A stretch of 64,000 nt of DNA from Prorocentrum cordatum (Eukaryota > Sar > Dinophyceae > Prorocentrales > Prorocentraceae): NCBI GenBank assembly GCA_963575745.1, contig CAUYUJ010018482.1:213065-277064 (forward strand). Direction: 5' to 3'. Of the stretch, positions 23,028 to 33,340 are shown piece by piece. Under the pieces are notes generated by a model. It saw nothing but the letters and a program-made list of their open reading frames with translations. It did no database searches and was not told the origin of the DNA. Within the stretch, counting starts at the first letter, position 1. The number at the start of each line of letters is the position of its first letter. The position numbers were made by a program, and so were the translations under genes.

Positions 23028-23444
23028 GCAGCAGCATCACCATAATCAGCATCATCATAAGCATCATCACTAACATCATCATCGTAATCATAATCGGAAT
23101 CATCGTCATCATCAGCAGTAGCATCATCAGCGTCATCAGCATCAGCATCATCATCAGCGTCATCATAATCAGCATCAGCAGCGTCAGCATCATCATCAGC
23201 AGCAGCATCAGCAGCATCATCAGCATCACCATAGCATCATCAGCGGCAGCAGCATCAGCATCATCAACATCAGCATCGTCATTATCATCGTCATCATCAT
23301 CATCATCAGCAGCAGCAGCAGCATAATCAGCATCAGTATCAACATCGTCAACATCATCATCAGCATCATCAGCATCAGCATCCTCATCATCAGCAGCATC
23401 ATCATCACCACCATCATCAGCATAATCAGCATCATCAGCATTAG

Positions 23445-23511
<67 letters not shown>

Positions 23512-24060
23512 GTCATCGTCATCATCATCAGCATCATCAGCAGCAGCATCATCAGCATTATCATCAGCAGCCTCATCACCGGTATCATCAGCATCATCAT
23601 CATCATTAGAAGCATCGGTATCGTCATCATCATCAGCAGCAGCATCATAATGGTCATCATCAGCATAATCATAAGTATCATCCCCAGCAGCAGCAGCAGC
23701 AGCATCATCAGCAGCATCAGCAGCATCATCACCATCACCATCATCATCAGCATCATCATACTCCTGATACTAGCCACCCATCGTACTTGTCGTGTAGCAC
23801 CTCGTCTTGCCCCTCATCGTTTTCCTGATCACATTATTCCTCATCCTCCTCGTGTTCCTCTTCCTCCCTCCTCCTCATCCTCATCCTCATCATCAGAATC
23901 ATCATCAGCATCATCATCATCATCAGCATCGCCATAAGCATCAGCATCAGCATCAACACCATCATCAGCATCATCAGCATCAGCAACCGCATCATCATCG
24001 TCAGCATCAGCATCAGCATCATCATCATGGTAATCAGTGTCGTCATCATCCAACTCCATA
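22441..24060. repeat. 1.6-kb compound (CTC)/(CAT)/(CAG) triplet tract
   Basis: CTC-rich triplets to about 22,700 give way to mixed CAT and CAG triplets in one phase for about 1.05 kb (22,705-23,762). A short break follows (23,763-23,880), then more CAT/CAG to 24,055. Pure CAT runs lie at 22,981-23,025 and 23,446-23,511. Frames rich in Met/Leu or Ser/Ile arise only from the triplets. Confidence 0.95.
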
Positions 24061-24599
24061 TCTTCCTCGACCTCCTAATGTCACTCATCAGTGCCTTCTT
24101 CCTTATCCCCCTCAGCATTATTGTCGCCGTGCTCCTCCTCGCGCTCCCCGTACTGTTCCTCATCCTCCTCAGCATCCGCCAATTGTTCTTCCTATTCCTC
24201 CTCCGACGCATCCTCCTCCGCCTCCATCCCCACCTCATCATCGCAGTGATCCTCCTCTCCCCATACTTTCTGTCCTCACCCCCATCCTCCTATGCATCGT
24301 CCTCCACCTCTTGCTCCTCCCTCCTCTCCGCGTATTCCTCCGTCCTCGTTCTGGATGCACTCTCCCTGAGGCGCCATCACGAGGAATCCCATCACACCAT
24401 CCCTCTGCTCCTCCTCCTCCTCCTCCTCCTGCTTCTCCTCATCATCCTCCTCCTCATCCTCCTACTCCTCCTCCTCCTCTTCCTCCTCTTCTTCCATCTC
24501 GCCTCCTCTTCCCTCCGCATTCCGAAGGCTCCCTCGCCAGGGATGCCCTCACGCTCTGGAGCTGCGCTTCCGCTCGCGACTTCCTCAAAGAATGATCAG
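24061..24599. repeat. Pyrimidine-rich degenerate CTC tract
   Basis: CTCCTC-rich sequence with decreasing order toward 24,520. No supported gene. Confidence 0.7.
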
Positions 24600-25100
24600 A
24601 GCATGTCGCTACCACCTGAGACACCCCTTCAATTTACCCAAGAACCGTCCCCTCGCCTCGGCGCCCGCTGCCTCCTCCTTCAGCCCAGCGGCACCCGGAC
24701 CCCTCTCCCAGAGCACAGTTCGACGACAGGAGTGAAATCAAACAGATTGTGTGATCCTGGCCCCGCCTCCCTCCTCCTTCATACTCTCCCTCCTCCCTCC
24801 CTGTTCCCCCTTGTCTCGTTCTCCGTTCTCACTCCCTCCTGCCTCCCCTCCTCCTCCCCCATCCTCTTTTTGCCTTCCCTCTTCATGCGCTCCGGCTCGA
24901 GACGTCATGACGAGTCATGGAGGTCCCGTCTGAGACCCACTTACAGATTACCCAGGAATCGTGCGCTCGCCTCGGCGCTAGCTACTTCCTCCATCGAGCC
25001 AAGGGCGCCCAGACCCTCTCGCGGAGCACAATTCGATAACAGGAGTGAGTGTAATCAAGTAAACCGGTTGAGCCAGGCCCCGCCTCCCTCTTCCCCTCCT
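24600..25100. repeat. Direct duplication, ~200 bp, offset ~312 bp
   Basis: CTGAGACACCCCTTCAATTT at about 24,617 matches CTGAGACCCACTTACAGATT at about 24,929. Both are followed by CGCCTCGGCGC, GGAGCACA or CAGAGCACA, ATTCGA or GTTCGA, ACAGGAGTGA and CCCCGCCTCCCTC. The two copies are separated by pyrimidine-rich DNA. They lie on the 3' side of the minus-strand cNMP-binding exon and could be intronic or intergenic. Confidence 0.65.
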
Positions 25101-25535
25101 CGCTCCGTCCTCTTCCCTCCTCCCTCGGTCTTTGCGCAGCACAGCCCACGACACCGCGACGTTAGCAGCTCGGACCACCACGTTCGGGGGTGCGGCTGGT
25201 GATGGCAAGAGGAGAGCGGCCCTCTGAGAGGCCAGGGGGGGGCTTCTTACAGGGGCCCGGCGGCCTCTGAGAAGGCGGGAGAGCCCCTCGGAAGCCCCCC
25301 ATGCCTCCTCGGACGGCCGCCTCCGTCGCGCCCGCCCCCCTTTGCGCACTTGCCGGCTCCCCCGGAGCCCGACTGCCATCCGAGCCCGTTCTCTCCGAGG
25401 GCCCCATGGGGCCCGAAGCAGGCCTGCGGGAGCCCGGCTGTGGGGAGGAGCCCTCGGCATAGAAGGCACGGCACGGCAGGGGGGAGGCCCCTGGCGCGTG
25501 GACGGCCGGCACCCCTCGAGAGGAGGCACCCCCGT
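25101..25535. other. Probable intron or flank of the cNMP exon
   Basis: GC-rich sequence contains several GAGAAGGC/CCTCTGAGA motifs of the palindromic family also seen at 14,640 and 25,950. The minus-strand frame of the cNMP exon stays open through here, but the residues become Arg/Pro/Gly-rich and lose all family resemblance after 25,536. I take this as non-coding. Confidence 0.4.
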
Positions 25536-25856
25536 CGCCTCCTCGCCGAAGTAGCTTCCCTCCTCGAGCTCCTGCACGCGCACGGGGTCCTCCAGCCACG
25601 GCCACTGGACGTTCACCGCCACCCTGCCGCTCTCGATGATGAAGAGCTCCCGGCCGGGGTCGCCCTGCTTGATGATCACCTCGTCCTCCTTGTACTCCAC
25701 CACGGAGAAGGCGCCCGCCACGAGCGGCAGCTCCGAGGGCGCCAGCGTGGAGAAGAGCGGCACCTTCGAGGCGAACTCCACGCCCTGCAGGAGCAGCGTG
25801 TTGCCGACGCCGCCCTGCCCCAGGGTGTCGATCTTGCGGCGCTTGCCCTGTGCCAT
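25536..25856 (-). CDS. Exon of a cyclic-nucleotide-binding (PKA-R/PKG-like) protein
   Basis: Read on the minus strand from ATG at 25,856, about 107 residues match the cNMP-binding fold. The opening VPLFSTL corresponds to the helix before the first strand. EDEVIIKQGDPGRELFIIESG is the beta-barrel core with the typical QGDPG and FIIESG motifs, and SYFGEEA begins the phosphate-binding cassette (FGELA in classical members). The conserved arginine of the cassette would lie in the next exon, which I cannot find. The match stops at FGEEA, where an exon boundary is expected. A GT lies 9 bases on, and the nearer candidates are GC or GA donors, which dinoflagellates are known to use. Family proteins regulate kinases or channels by binding cAMP or cGMP. 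The catalytic or partner domain is outside this exon. The ATG may be an internal methionine. Confidence 0.8.
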
Positions 25857-26279
25857 GCCCGCGCAGGGGCCAGCGTCCGCTCCTCACCGGGGCCGACCCG
25901 GTGCCATGCCCTGGATGGTGGCGCGCACAAAAGGGCAACTTGGGTGCGAAGGGGGCGGCCTTCCGAGAAGACAGGGGGTGTTCTCTGAAGGGATCGGCCC
26001 CGTCTGGGGGGGGGTTCGGAGGAGGCTCATGAGAAGGCAAGGGGGCCTTCCGAGGAGGCAGGGTGCTTTCTCAGAGGGACGCCCCCCCTTGCCCCGACTC
26101 CATCGAGCGAACGCTTGCCACCGCCGGTCCCCGGACACGCCTGGGGGGGGCCATCCTGCCAATTTCTGCGAGCTGCGTCCAGCCGTGGCCACGCGCGCGC
26201 CCCTCGGGAGGCCCCCATCCCCCCAACAAAAAAGAATCGTCCCAAAACCACTCCGCGATCCTCGATCCTCACCCTGCCC
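25857..26279. other. No recognisable gene; GAGAAGGC motif cluster
   Basis: Between 25,950 and 26,090 phrases such as CTTCCGAGAAGAC, GAGAAGGCAAGG and TTCTCAGAGGG recur. This stretch is probably upstream intron of the cNMP gene on the minus strand, but no further cNMP-like exon was found. Confidence 0.35.
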
Positions 26280-26426
26280 TTAGGTCTGCCATGTCCCCCT
26301 ACAGGCGGATTTTGGACGAAAAGTTAAAAATATTCCAAATATATTCAAAACTGGACAAAAAAAAAATCCCAGAGTATTTTGGACTATTTCTGGATATTCC
26401 TCCTGTAGAGGGACACGCCTGACTTA
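26280..26426. mobile_element. MITE-like element, copy 2, with 9-bp target duplication
   Basis: 147 bp. Its left end TTAGGTCTGCCATG and TCCCCCTACAGG pair with the right end ATTCCTCCTGTAGAGGGA as imperfect inverted repeats of about 30 bp. It is flanked by ACCCTGCCC at 26,271-26,279 and 26,427-26,435, an exact 9-bp duplication different from that of copy 1. This independently supports transposition. The interior is A/T-rich and non-coding. Confidence 0.87.
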
Positions 26427-26435
26427 ACCCTGCCC

Positions 26436-28223
26436 CCAATCTGCGCACCGCCGACCTTGGCACCGCCGCAGGCCTCCGAATCAGGGGCCCGCCGGGCCGC
26501 CGCCGGCAAGGCCCGCCATCCGGCGAGCCCGCGTCCACCCGCCGCCCCCCGATGGCGCAGCTGTAGGAGGCGCCATCTGCACGGAGCAAGCTGCGTGAGG
26601 GGCGTGCTGCCGTGACCACGAGCGCCGCCAACGGGGCGCACCACAACGGGGCACAGACTGCGCGAGGGGCGCGCCCAACGGAGGTCTCGTGCGCTCACCT
26701 CCGCGCCAACTGGCGACCTGCTTGGAGCTTCCGGGCCACGCAAAACAAAAAATGTGCGGGCACACCACCCGCAGCAGCCGCAGCAGCACAATAGCAGTGT
26801 CGAAGCAGCACCACCAACAGCACGAGAACCAAGAGAACGGTGAAGGGCAAGGGAGGAAGCGAAAGCGCACGGCGCGTTTAGAAAGCGATGACAGCACCAC
26901 AAGAGAGGTGGAAATCAACAAAGAATGAAATATGTGTGGATGAAAACTGCTAATGTACAGTTGTCCCTGCCCTCCAACTCTGCGACGACAGCATACACCC
27001 AAAACACGAAGCTTCTGCTGACCAAGAGAAACGAACATAATGTGTTTGGTCCTGCAAACGCAGATGGCAGACCAACACAGGATTTTGATGGACGATGTAA
27101 TGCTCGGAAACGCGCAGACATGACCAAGCAGCCGAAAGAGGCTAAGAGACTGCAAACCAGCTTGAAACATGTCATGTATTACCAACAGGAAGGTTTAAGC
27201 AGAGCCTTGACAACCTGACCCACTTCACTAGCATGTACGAGCCATGCGCGCGTGCGGTTCGAAGCACAATCAAATACATGGCTTGGTGTCAGGTGTGGGG
27301 CGACAGCTTTCACACCATGGTAAACTATGGCTAAGGACGTTCGCTGCCGACAGCGATGACTTTTCAGCATGGCCTCGCGCACCGTTCACAAGAATCGCAA
27401 CCCCTGAAAAAAAGGAGACCGCGGTTGCAATAGACTAGTTACAAGCGCGCCCGTGCATTGGATGTCGCAAAAGACGGACCCGACCGCCTGCACACGGTAC
27501 TCAAATCCTCTCCCAGAAACTGGGACGGAACTGTAGAACAAAAGTTTTCAGATTTAGGGTTCTTGTGATGATGATATCCTCCCCTTCCCCGCCCTTCCCC
27601 CTGTCCTTCCCTCCCCTCACCTACTACCACTCCTCTGACTTGTCGTTCATCCTCGCACACCACGGGTGCAAAGCTAACCTGCGATCCGACCTTCGAGACG
27701 CAGCAATACCCGTCCATGCATGGGCGCGGTGTCTTGCTGATGCGCTGGCCGGACGCATCTGCAGTGCGAATGACCGAATAGCAACATGAAACTACCACGT
27801 GGACTATATATCTACACACAAACGGAAACCGTATTGTCCCAAGGGCGGGGACAGTCGCACTGTCGGGGATAAGAACGAACCAAGCAAATGGGCGGCAGGG
27901 TCGGGAACAGTCGCGGGTAGTCGGGGACAATGCCCAAACAGCAATCAAGCGGCAACGGAAGGCAGCGCCAGGGACAGCTGGAATCATCGGCAGCAAAGCA
28001 AAACTACAGAAACTGGTGGCAGCGAGCGCCACGGCCGAAGCCAAGAAAAACTTGGGATAAGGACAACGACGAGGTTCATAACCTGACCCTCGGAAGCAAG
28101 AAGCGACAGCACCCCCCCCTGCGACATCGTTTACACTTAAATGAAACTAATGATTATGTTCGGCGGCGCCCTCCAGCAATGCCGTTAGCACATAACGAAA
28201 CAATAAAATCTAGAAATAGTTTC
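26436..28223. other. No recognisable gene
   Basis: Mixed, mostly non-repetitive sequence. It contains a small CAG patch (about 26,770-26,810) and a pyrimidine-rich patch (27,575-27,620). Frames such as 26,925-27,218 (plus) and 27,439-28,044 (minus) have no family resemblance and overlap equally long frames on the other strand. Confidence 0.35.
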
Positions 28224-28366
28224 AAGTCGGGCGTGACCCCCTACAGGCGAATTTGGTAAAAAACAAAAAATAAAAATCATCAAAAATACTCGAAAAGTCG
28301 CTCCCATACTATTTTATTGCTATGTTTGAACATTCCTCCTGTAGAGGGACAGACCCGGCTGAAAAT
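28224..28366. mobile_element. MITE-like element, copy 3, degenerate target duplication
   Basis: About 143 bp. The left end AAGTCGGGCGTGACCCCCTA and the right end CATTCCTCCTGTAGAGGGAC match the other two copies. Flanks share TAGTTTC (28,217-28,223 and 28,367-28,373), consistent with a partly mutated target duplication. The exact ends are uncertain by 2-3 bp. Confidence 0.75.
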
Positions 28367-28373
28367 TAGTTTC

Positions 28374-28789
28374 GCACCCCCCCCCCAGCCCGAAGCTGGC
28401 GGCAACGTGAGGCGACAGCATGAAGAACTAATGCCGCGACACATTCGCCACGGATTCCAAAAAGCGAAAAAGAGAGGAGTAGGAGGAGGAAGAGGAGGAG
28501 GAGGAGGAGGAGGAGGAGGCGGAGGGAAGGGGAAAATGGGGAAGGGGACTGGGCAGCACGCTTGCCAAAAATTGCGGCGTGAAAGCAGGGCCCAAGGGAA
28601 CCGCGCATTCAGAGGCTGGTGAAGGCCTTTCTGGATGCCTCCTGAGAACTCGGGGCCTGAGAACTCGCGCACCTCTGGTGACCTGCGGGTGATATCGCTT
28701 CCGCCACGGTCCTGGTGCCGGAAGCGTTATAATTTCTTGTGATGAAGGGGGGCGAAAGGAGGTTTACTGATTGCTTCCCAGGGTTAAAT
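28374..28789. other. No gene; (GGA)n microsatellite inside
   Basis: A GGA/GGAGGA run lies at about 28,478-28,526. The rest is unrecognisable. Confidence 0.4.
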
Positions 28790-29290
28790 GAATACCGTGT
28801 TGTGGCGCCGCTTTCGGTGGAGCTCCGATGGGGCCACGAACTGGGGTGCGCCAAAATGGGGCGGCGCCGCCATGTGGACCCTGCCACTGGGGCCTCGGTT
28901 GAGCTCCCTATGGGGCCACGAACCGCGTGAGGGGTGCGCCAAAATGGACCGGCGCCGCCATGTGGACCCTGCCACCTGGGCCTTCGATGGAAGTCTCTAG
29001 CAGGCCACGAAGCGTGCGAGGGGTGCGCCAAAATGGGGCGGCGCCGCCAAGTGAACCCTGCCACCTGGGCCTTCGGTGGAGCTCTCTATGAGGCCACGAA
29101 CCGTGCGAGGGGTGCGCCAAACTGGAGCGGCGTCGCCAAGTGGACCCTGCTACTGGGGCCTTCGGTGGAGCTCCCTTTGGGGCCACGAACCGTGTGAGGG
29201 ATGCGCCAAAATGGGGCGGCGCCGCCATGTGGACTCTGGCACTGGAGCCTTCCATGGAGCTCCCTATGGGGCCACGAAGCGCTGCACTGG
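28790..29290. repeat. 89-bp tandem array, about six units
   Basis: GGCCACGAA marks units at 28832, 28914, 29003, 29092, 29181 and 29270 (spacings 82, 89, 89, 89, 89). Shared text includes GTGCGCCAAAATGGGGCGGC, GCCGCCATGTGGACCCTGCC and GGTGGAGCTCCCTATGG. A diverged piece recurs near 29,550. The period is not a multiple of three, so this is non-coding. Confidence 0.93.
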
Positions 29291-29889
29291 GTATGCCGAA
29301 ACAGAAACATGCGGAGGGCAAAGCCAGGAGGGGCAAGAGGGAGAAGGGGGAGGAGGAGTGGAGAGGAGGAGACGCGGGGCACTTTCTCTTCAAAACAAGG
29401 ACCCAAGACCACAGCATGCTTGGGAAAACATGTTCACCACGACTTTCCAAAACGGAAAAAAATCCAACAAATATCCTGGTTAAGGACCCAACCATCTGCA
29501 ATTGCACTGGCCGTCGTTGCGGGCATCGCCTTACGGGGATTTCCTCATGGGGCCATGAAGCATTCGAAGGGTGAGCCCGTATGGGGTTAGAGAGTCGGGG
29601 CCCGCCAATATCCCTACCACCTACTTCCTTCCTCCCCCGCTGGCCTGCCCTCTCACCCAGCCTGTTCCCCACCGCTCCTGTTTGGCCCTCAGGGCCCTTG
29701 ACCATTTACGGTCTCCGCCCGAGCCGGGCGACAAATGTGCGCGGGCCTCCGCTGAGGCCTGGACTGGCGGAATCTCATCCTGCCGCTGCGCGGCCTCCGC
29801 CAGTGGTGGCGGAGCCGGCGTGGCTGGCGATCCACGGCAGCCCGCCTGCGGCGGGCACTCCTGCAGACAGCGTGCAGGGCAGGGCTGCG
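29291..29889. other. No recognisable gene
   Basis: A purine-rich patch (29,325-29,375) is followed by mixed sequence leading into the retroelement at about 29,890. No long terminal repeat was recognised by eye. Confidence 0.35.
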
Positions 29890-30900
29890 GCGTAGCCCCG
29901 TCGCCGGTTTCGCGCTGAAGCTCAGCATCATCTTCTCCCAGGTGATCGCGTTCGGCAAGCGTCTGCACGCGATGGCGGAAGGAACGCTCCAAGGCGGCGG
30001 CGACGGCAATTCTCTCATCCGGGTCGGGGACGGAGCGCCGCAGGACTGGAGACGCTGCAAGGGCGACGTCGAGATCTGGGCGCTGGGCGCTAACCTCGAC
30101 GTCCACTACTGCGTGGCTGCCCGTCTCGTCTCGAAGCTGAAGGGCGCCGCGAGGCGCGTCGGTCTCCGCATCCCGAGAAAAGACTTGCAAGCAGCCCCCG
30201 CAGACGACGAGGAGCAAGACGAGGACGGGAACATCACATGAGAAAGACAGGCCACCGAGAGCATGCGAGACATCAACAATGCGCTGTCAGCGCTGGAGGC
30301 TGCATTCCATCCGCAGCAGGCGGTCCGACGCAGAGAGCCCACGGGAGAGTTCTTCGAGTCGCAGAGGCACAATCGGAGGAGCGGCGAGAGGATCACGGAC
30401 TTCATTCCAGGGTTCGAGGAGGGCCTCCAGCGGCTGGAGGACGACGGCGTGTAGCTCGCAGACCAAGACGACGCTCTCGGCTGGCGTTTCCTGAAAAAAG
30501 CGCAATCCGAGCGCCGGGAGGCGCGAGGAGGTTGTGGCGGCGCTCCCGGACGAAAAGTAGCAGTTCACCGATGTAGAGAAGATCGTGGTCAGGCTCCACC
30601 CCGACCTGCATGTGAATGAGTCGCGCAGGCTGCCCCCCCGGTCTCCCCAGGGGCGCGGCCGCTGTCGGGGCCAGCAGCACCGAGGGGGGCATCAAGGAGG
30701 CTCGTCGAAGGACGCCCTGGCCACGGAGCGCAGCAGTCGTGACGAACCAGAGGAGGAGAACCAGGGCGACGACGAGGAATACGACGAGGCCGAGGTCGAC
30801 AGTCAGCGACGCCCAGGGGTTCATGAGGCACGAGCTCGAGGCGCTCGCGGCGGAGTCCCAGGTCGACCTCCCGGCCGAGCAGAACACGGCTCGAGGCGGC
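29890..30900 (+). pseudogene. gag-like segment, interrupted
   Basis: Frame 2 carries DWRRCKGDVEIWAL and VAARLVSKLKGAARRVG, an LTR-element gag pattern of aromatic and charged helices. A TGA at 30,239-30,241 follows, then ALEAAFHPQQAVRRRE and RITDFIPGFEEGLQRLE to a TAG at about 30,452. After a frame change, FTDVEKIVVRLHPDLHVNES follows a further TAG near 30,559, and then an acidic linker (EEENQGDDEEYDEAE). Each break looks like a single substitution or small indel, because the sense on either side continues. The gag shell would package element RNA. This copy cannot make an intact protein without readthrough. Confidence 0.65.
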
Positions 30901-30907
30901 GCCCCAG

Positions 30908-31957
30908 GTGTCGCAGCTCCCAGAAGCGATCGAAGTCATACGCGACGCCCGCGACAAGCTCAGCAGCAAGGGCGGCCGCGGCAAGGGCCGAGACGGTTGT
31001 GGCAAGGGTCGTGGAGCTCATCTTCCGCCAAGGCCTTCCAGCAACGGCGTCAAGACGGGCGAAGGCCGCGACCTCCTCTCTGACAGGCCAAAGGCACGCA
31101 AGAAGAACTCCGCCGGAAAGGCCCGCGGCAAGATTGGCCACTGGGCGGGCAATCCCGAGCGCAAGGCCCCAGCTGAACGAGGTGCTTGGATCACGGAGAC
31201 CGGCGACGCGGACTCGCACTCTGCCCGCGAGGCCCTCGCGGCCCACTCGGTCGGGATCCCCTTATCCAAGATCGAGGAAGAGGTTGTCAGGAGCCAGCTG
31301 ATGAGGCTGGTCAAGGTTTACCTCAGGGGCGTGGTGAACACGGCGTGCGTCATGTCTGTCATGGGCGACGTCTGGTGGGAGGCCTACCTAGAGGTGTTGA
31401 AGGAGCTCGGGCTTGAAGAGCTGGTCGAGTGCGAGACGGTGATCGAGAAGTTCCAGTTTTGGGACGGTGGGACGCCCATGTCGTACGAGTCGTGCAGGTT
31501 CCCAGCTGTGGTGGCCAGAATCCCAGTGCACGTGCGGGCCTGCGTGGTCAAGAATAGCATGCTCTCCTTACTCCTCAGCCGCGACTTCCTGGAGGCGAGC
31601 AGTGCCAACATCGACGTGGGCAGGAAGCGCCTTTCCGCGGGGTCTGGGTCACAGGCTCTACTGGACAACGAAAACCAGCACTTCGCCCCGGAGCTCAGTC
31701 CGGAAGTTCAGAGCTCTCAAGGCGGCCTACGAGGGCAAGGAGGAGTCCCCGCCGAAGCTGGCACACGAAGTGCGTCCGCCCCAAGGTCGGCTGGAAGAAT
31801 GGGCTCGCGCGTGCTGGGGATCTGCGCCACCGCCGCCTCCATGTGCGCCGGCAGGGCAGACGCACGTACGACTGCCTCGGCAGGACGGCTCGAAGGTCAA
31901 GATGTCCCATCGGGGATCGTGTCGTCACGTTTCTCTGCTGGACGGAAAGACTGCTAG
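30908..31957 (+). pseudogene. Zinc-knuckle remnant and retroviral-type aspartic protease
   Basis: This frame is open for 349 codons. Near residue 70, ARGKIGHWAGNPER resembles a CCHC zinc knuckle (C-x2-C-GKxGHWAxxP-x-C) in which the visible cysteine positions now read arginine. Further on, VVNTACVMSVMG fits the protease active-site loop, where the family has D-T/S-A/G. The catalytic aspartate reads asparagine (AAC), consistent with one G-to-A change. SMLSLLLSRDFLE fits the later strand preceding the flap and C-terminal region. The start at 30,908 is arbitrary, since the frame enters from upstream gag through a frameshift. Loss of both the zinc ligands and the catalytic Asp implies an inactive copy. 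Confidence 0.65.
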
Positions 31958-32085
31958 GACCTCCCTTCGGGGATCGTGTCGTCACGTATGTCTGCTGGAC
32001 GGAAAAGCTGCCAGGACCTCCCCTCGGGGATCGCGTCGCGAAGGGTTTCTGCTGGACGGAAGCACTGCCAAGACCATGCCAACTC
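31890..32085 (+). repeat. 57-bp tandem repeat inside the retroelement, three and a half units
   Basis: TCGGGGATCGTGTCGTCACG followed by TCTGCTGGACGGAAA recurs at about 57-bp spacing (31,911, 31,968 and 32,025). Because 57 is a multiple of three, the unit adds 19 residues (GDRVVTYVCWTE type) without changing frame. The frame 31,843-32,394 stays open across it. It seems to be a local expansion within the pol region. Confidence 0.7.
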
Positions 32086-32206
32086 TACGTGGGCCACGAC
32101 AACCGTGAGTGGGACAAAATCAGTGACTCCAGCGATGCCTACCCCGACTGGCGCTTGCTCGACGTGCTGCAAGGAGGCGACTCTCTACCCATGCCAGATC
32201 TGAAGC

Positions 32207-33340
32207 ATGAACACCTGCGCGTCCTTCCTCAGAGGGCAGCAGTGCAGCAGGTGCTACCATGGCCTGGGCAACAACAGCATGAAGGTGCACTCCGAGGCGG
32301 CTTCCGCAGATCAGCATCAGAATTGGAGGAGGCTGAGGACAGGCACGGCTACCCAAGACCGAGCAAGGATCCGGGCAGCAAGTACCTTACATGACCACAT
32401 TGTCCGCCCAGCTTTCGTGAAGGAGGCTCTCGACACGCAGCTGAATGACAGCCTGGCCTCGACTGCGGCCCAGGCCAGAAGGAGCCCGCGGCCGCGTACA
32501 TCAGGGACGCTTCTGGAGTACTGCTGCGAGGCAGACAGCCTACTCAGCCAGGAGTGGGCGAAGTCGGGCGGCGCGGCACATCGGCTCGGCCTTCCGGAGT
32601 TCGATCTGAGAAACCTGGAGGACGTGCAACGGGTCAAGCCGCATCTGCCGAAGGGTCCCTTGGGGCAGCCTGCCCTGCGGCCCCTGGTCTGGCCTCCAAA
32701 ACTTCATGAAGCGCGAGATCCAGCTGGCCAAAAGCCGATACGAGAGCCGTCACATGATCAAGATGTTCGCCAGTCTGGCGAGGGAGGCCATCTCGAAGGG
32801 CGCCCTGATCGCGTTCGAGGTGGCCCGTTCACTCCCACGGCTGGAACGAGGACGAGGTATGGGAGCTGCGGCGGCTTTTACCCTGCGAACGCGTGTTTGA
32901 CGGGCGCGCCTGGGTCCTCATGGACGAGCGGACCAGCAAGTCAATCAAGAAGCCGTGGAAGATTATCACCAACCACCGGCCGCTGCAGAAATCTCTGGGA
33001 AAAGAGTGCCCCGGGAACCACTTCCACGTCGACGGCCGCGAGTTCAACTGCAAGACATCCAAGCAGAACGGCCGCTACACGGCATCTATGTGCCGCGCCG
33101 TCGTGAGAGGGTTCCACGAGCAGCATCTCGGACGTGAACTACGCGCTGGTCGCTGCGACTGGCAAGCCAGAGGACGAAGGCGTCGAGACGAACCCCCAGG
33201 ACACCTTGGCAACGTTCGAGCTGGAGCAGCGGATCGTGTTGTTGCTGGCCGTGGGCAAAATGCATACAACCTGGTCACCCTGGAAATCGGGCGCTACCGC
33301 AGGCTATCCGACTGGCTGGAAGCTCGAAGCATGCGATAGC
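32207..33340 (+). pseudogene. pol-region segments of the retroelement, three frames
   Basis: Continuous sense can be followed by changing frame. LLEYCCEADSLL and HRLGLPEFDLRNLEDVQRV lie to about 32,695. MKREIQLAKSRYESRHMIK and AREAISKGALIAFE continue to about 32,820. Then HGWNEDEVWELRRLL, KKPWKIITNHRPLQKSL and CPGNHFH continue to about 33,120, and a further piece lies at 33,134-33,290. I associate this arrangement with a domain of unknown function in dinoflagellate gag-pol proteins. The spacing of short conserved blocks could suit a nucleic-acid-modifying enzyme, but no catalytic motif is certain. Frameshifts look like single-base indels. Confidence 0.5.

Noticed and set aside
22405-23232. 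Met/Leu-rich 275-codon frame resembling a membrane protein
   Set aside because: Product of CAT/CAG triplets read on the minus strand; no topology beyond monotonous hydrophobicity.
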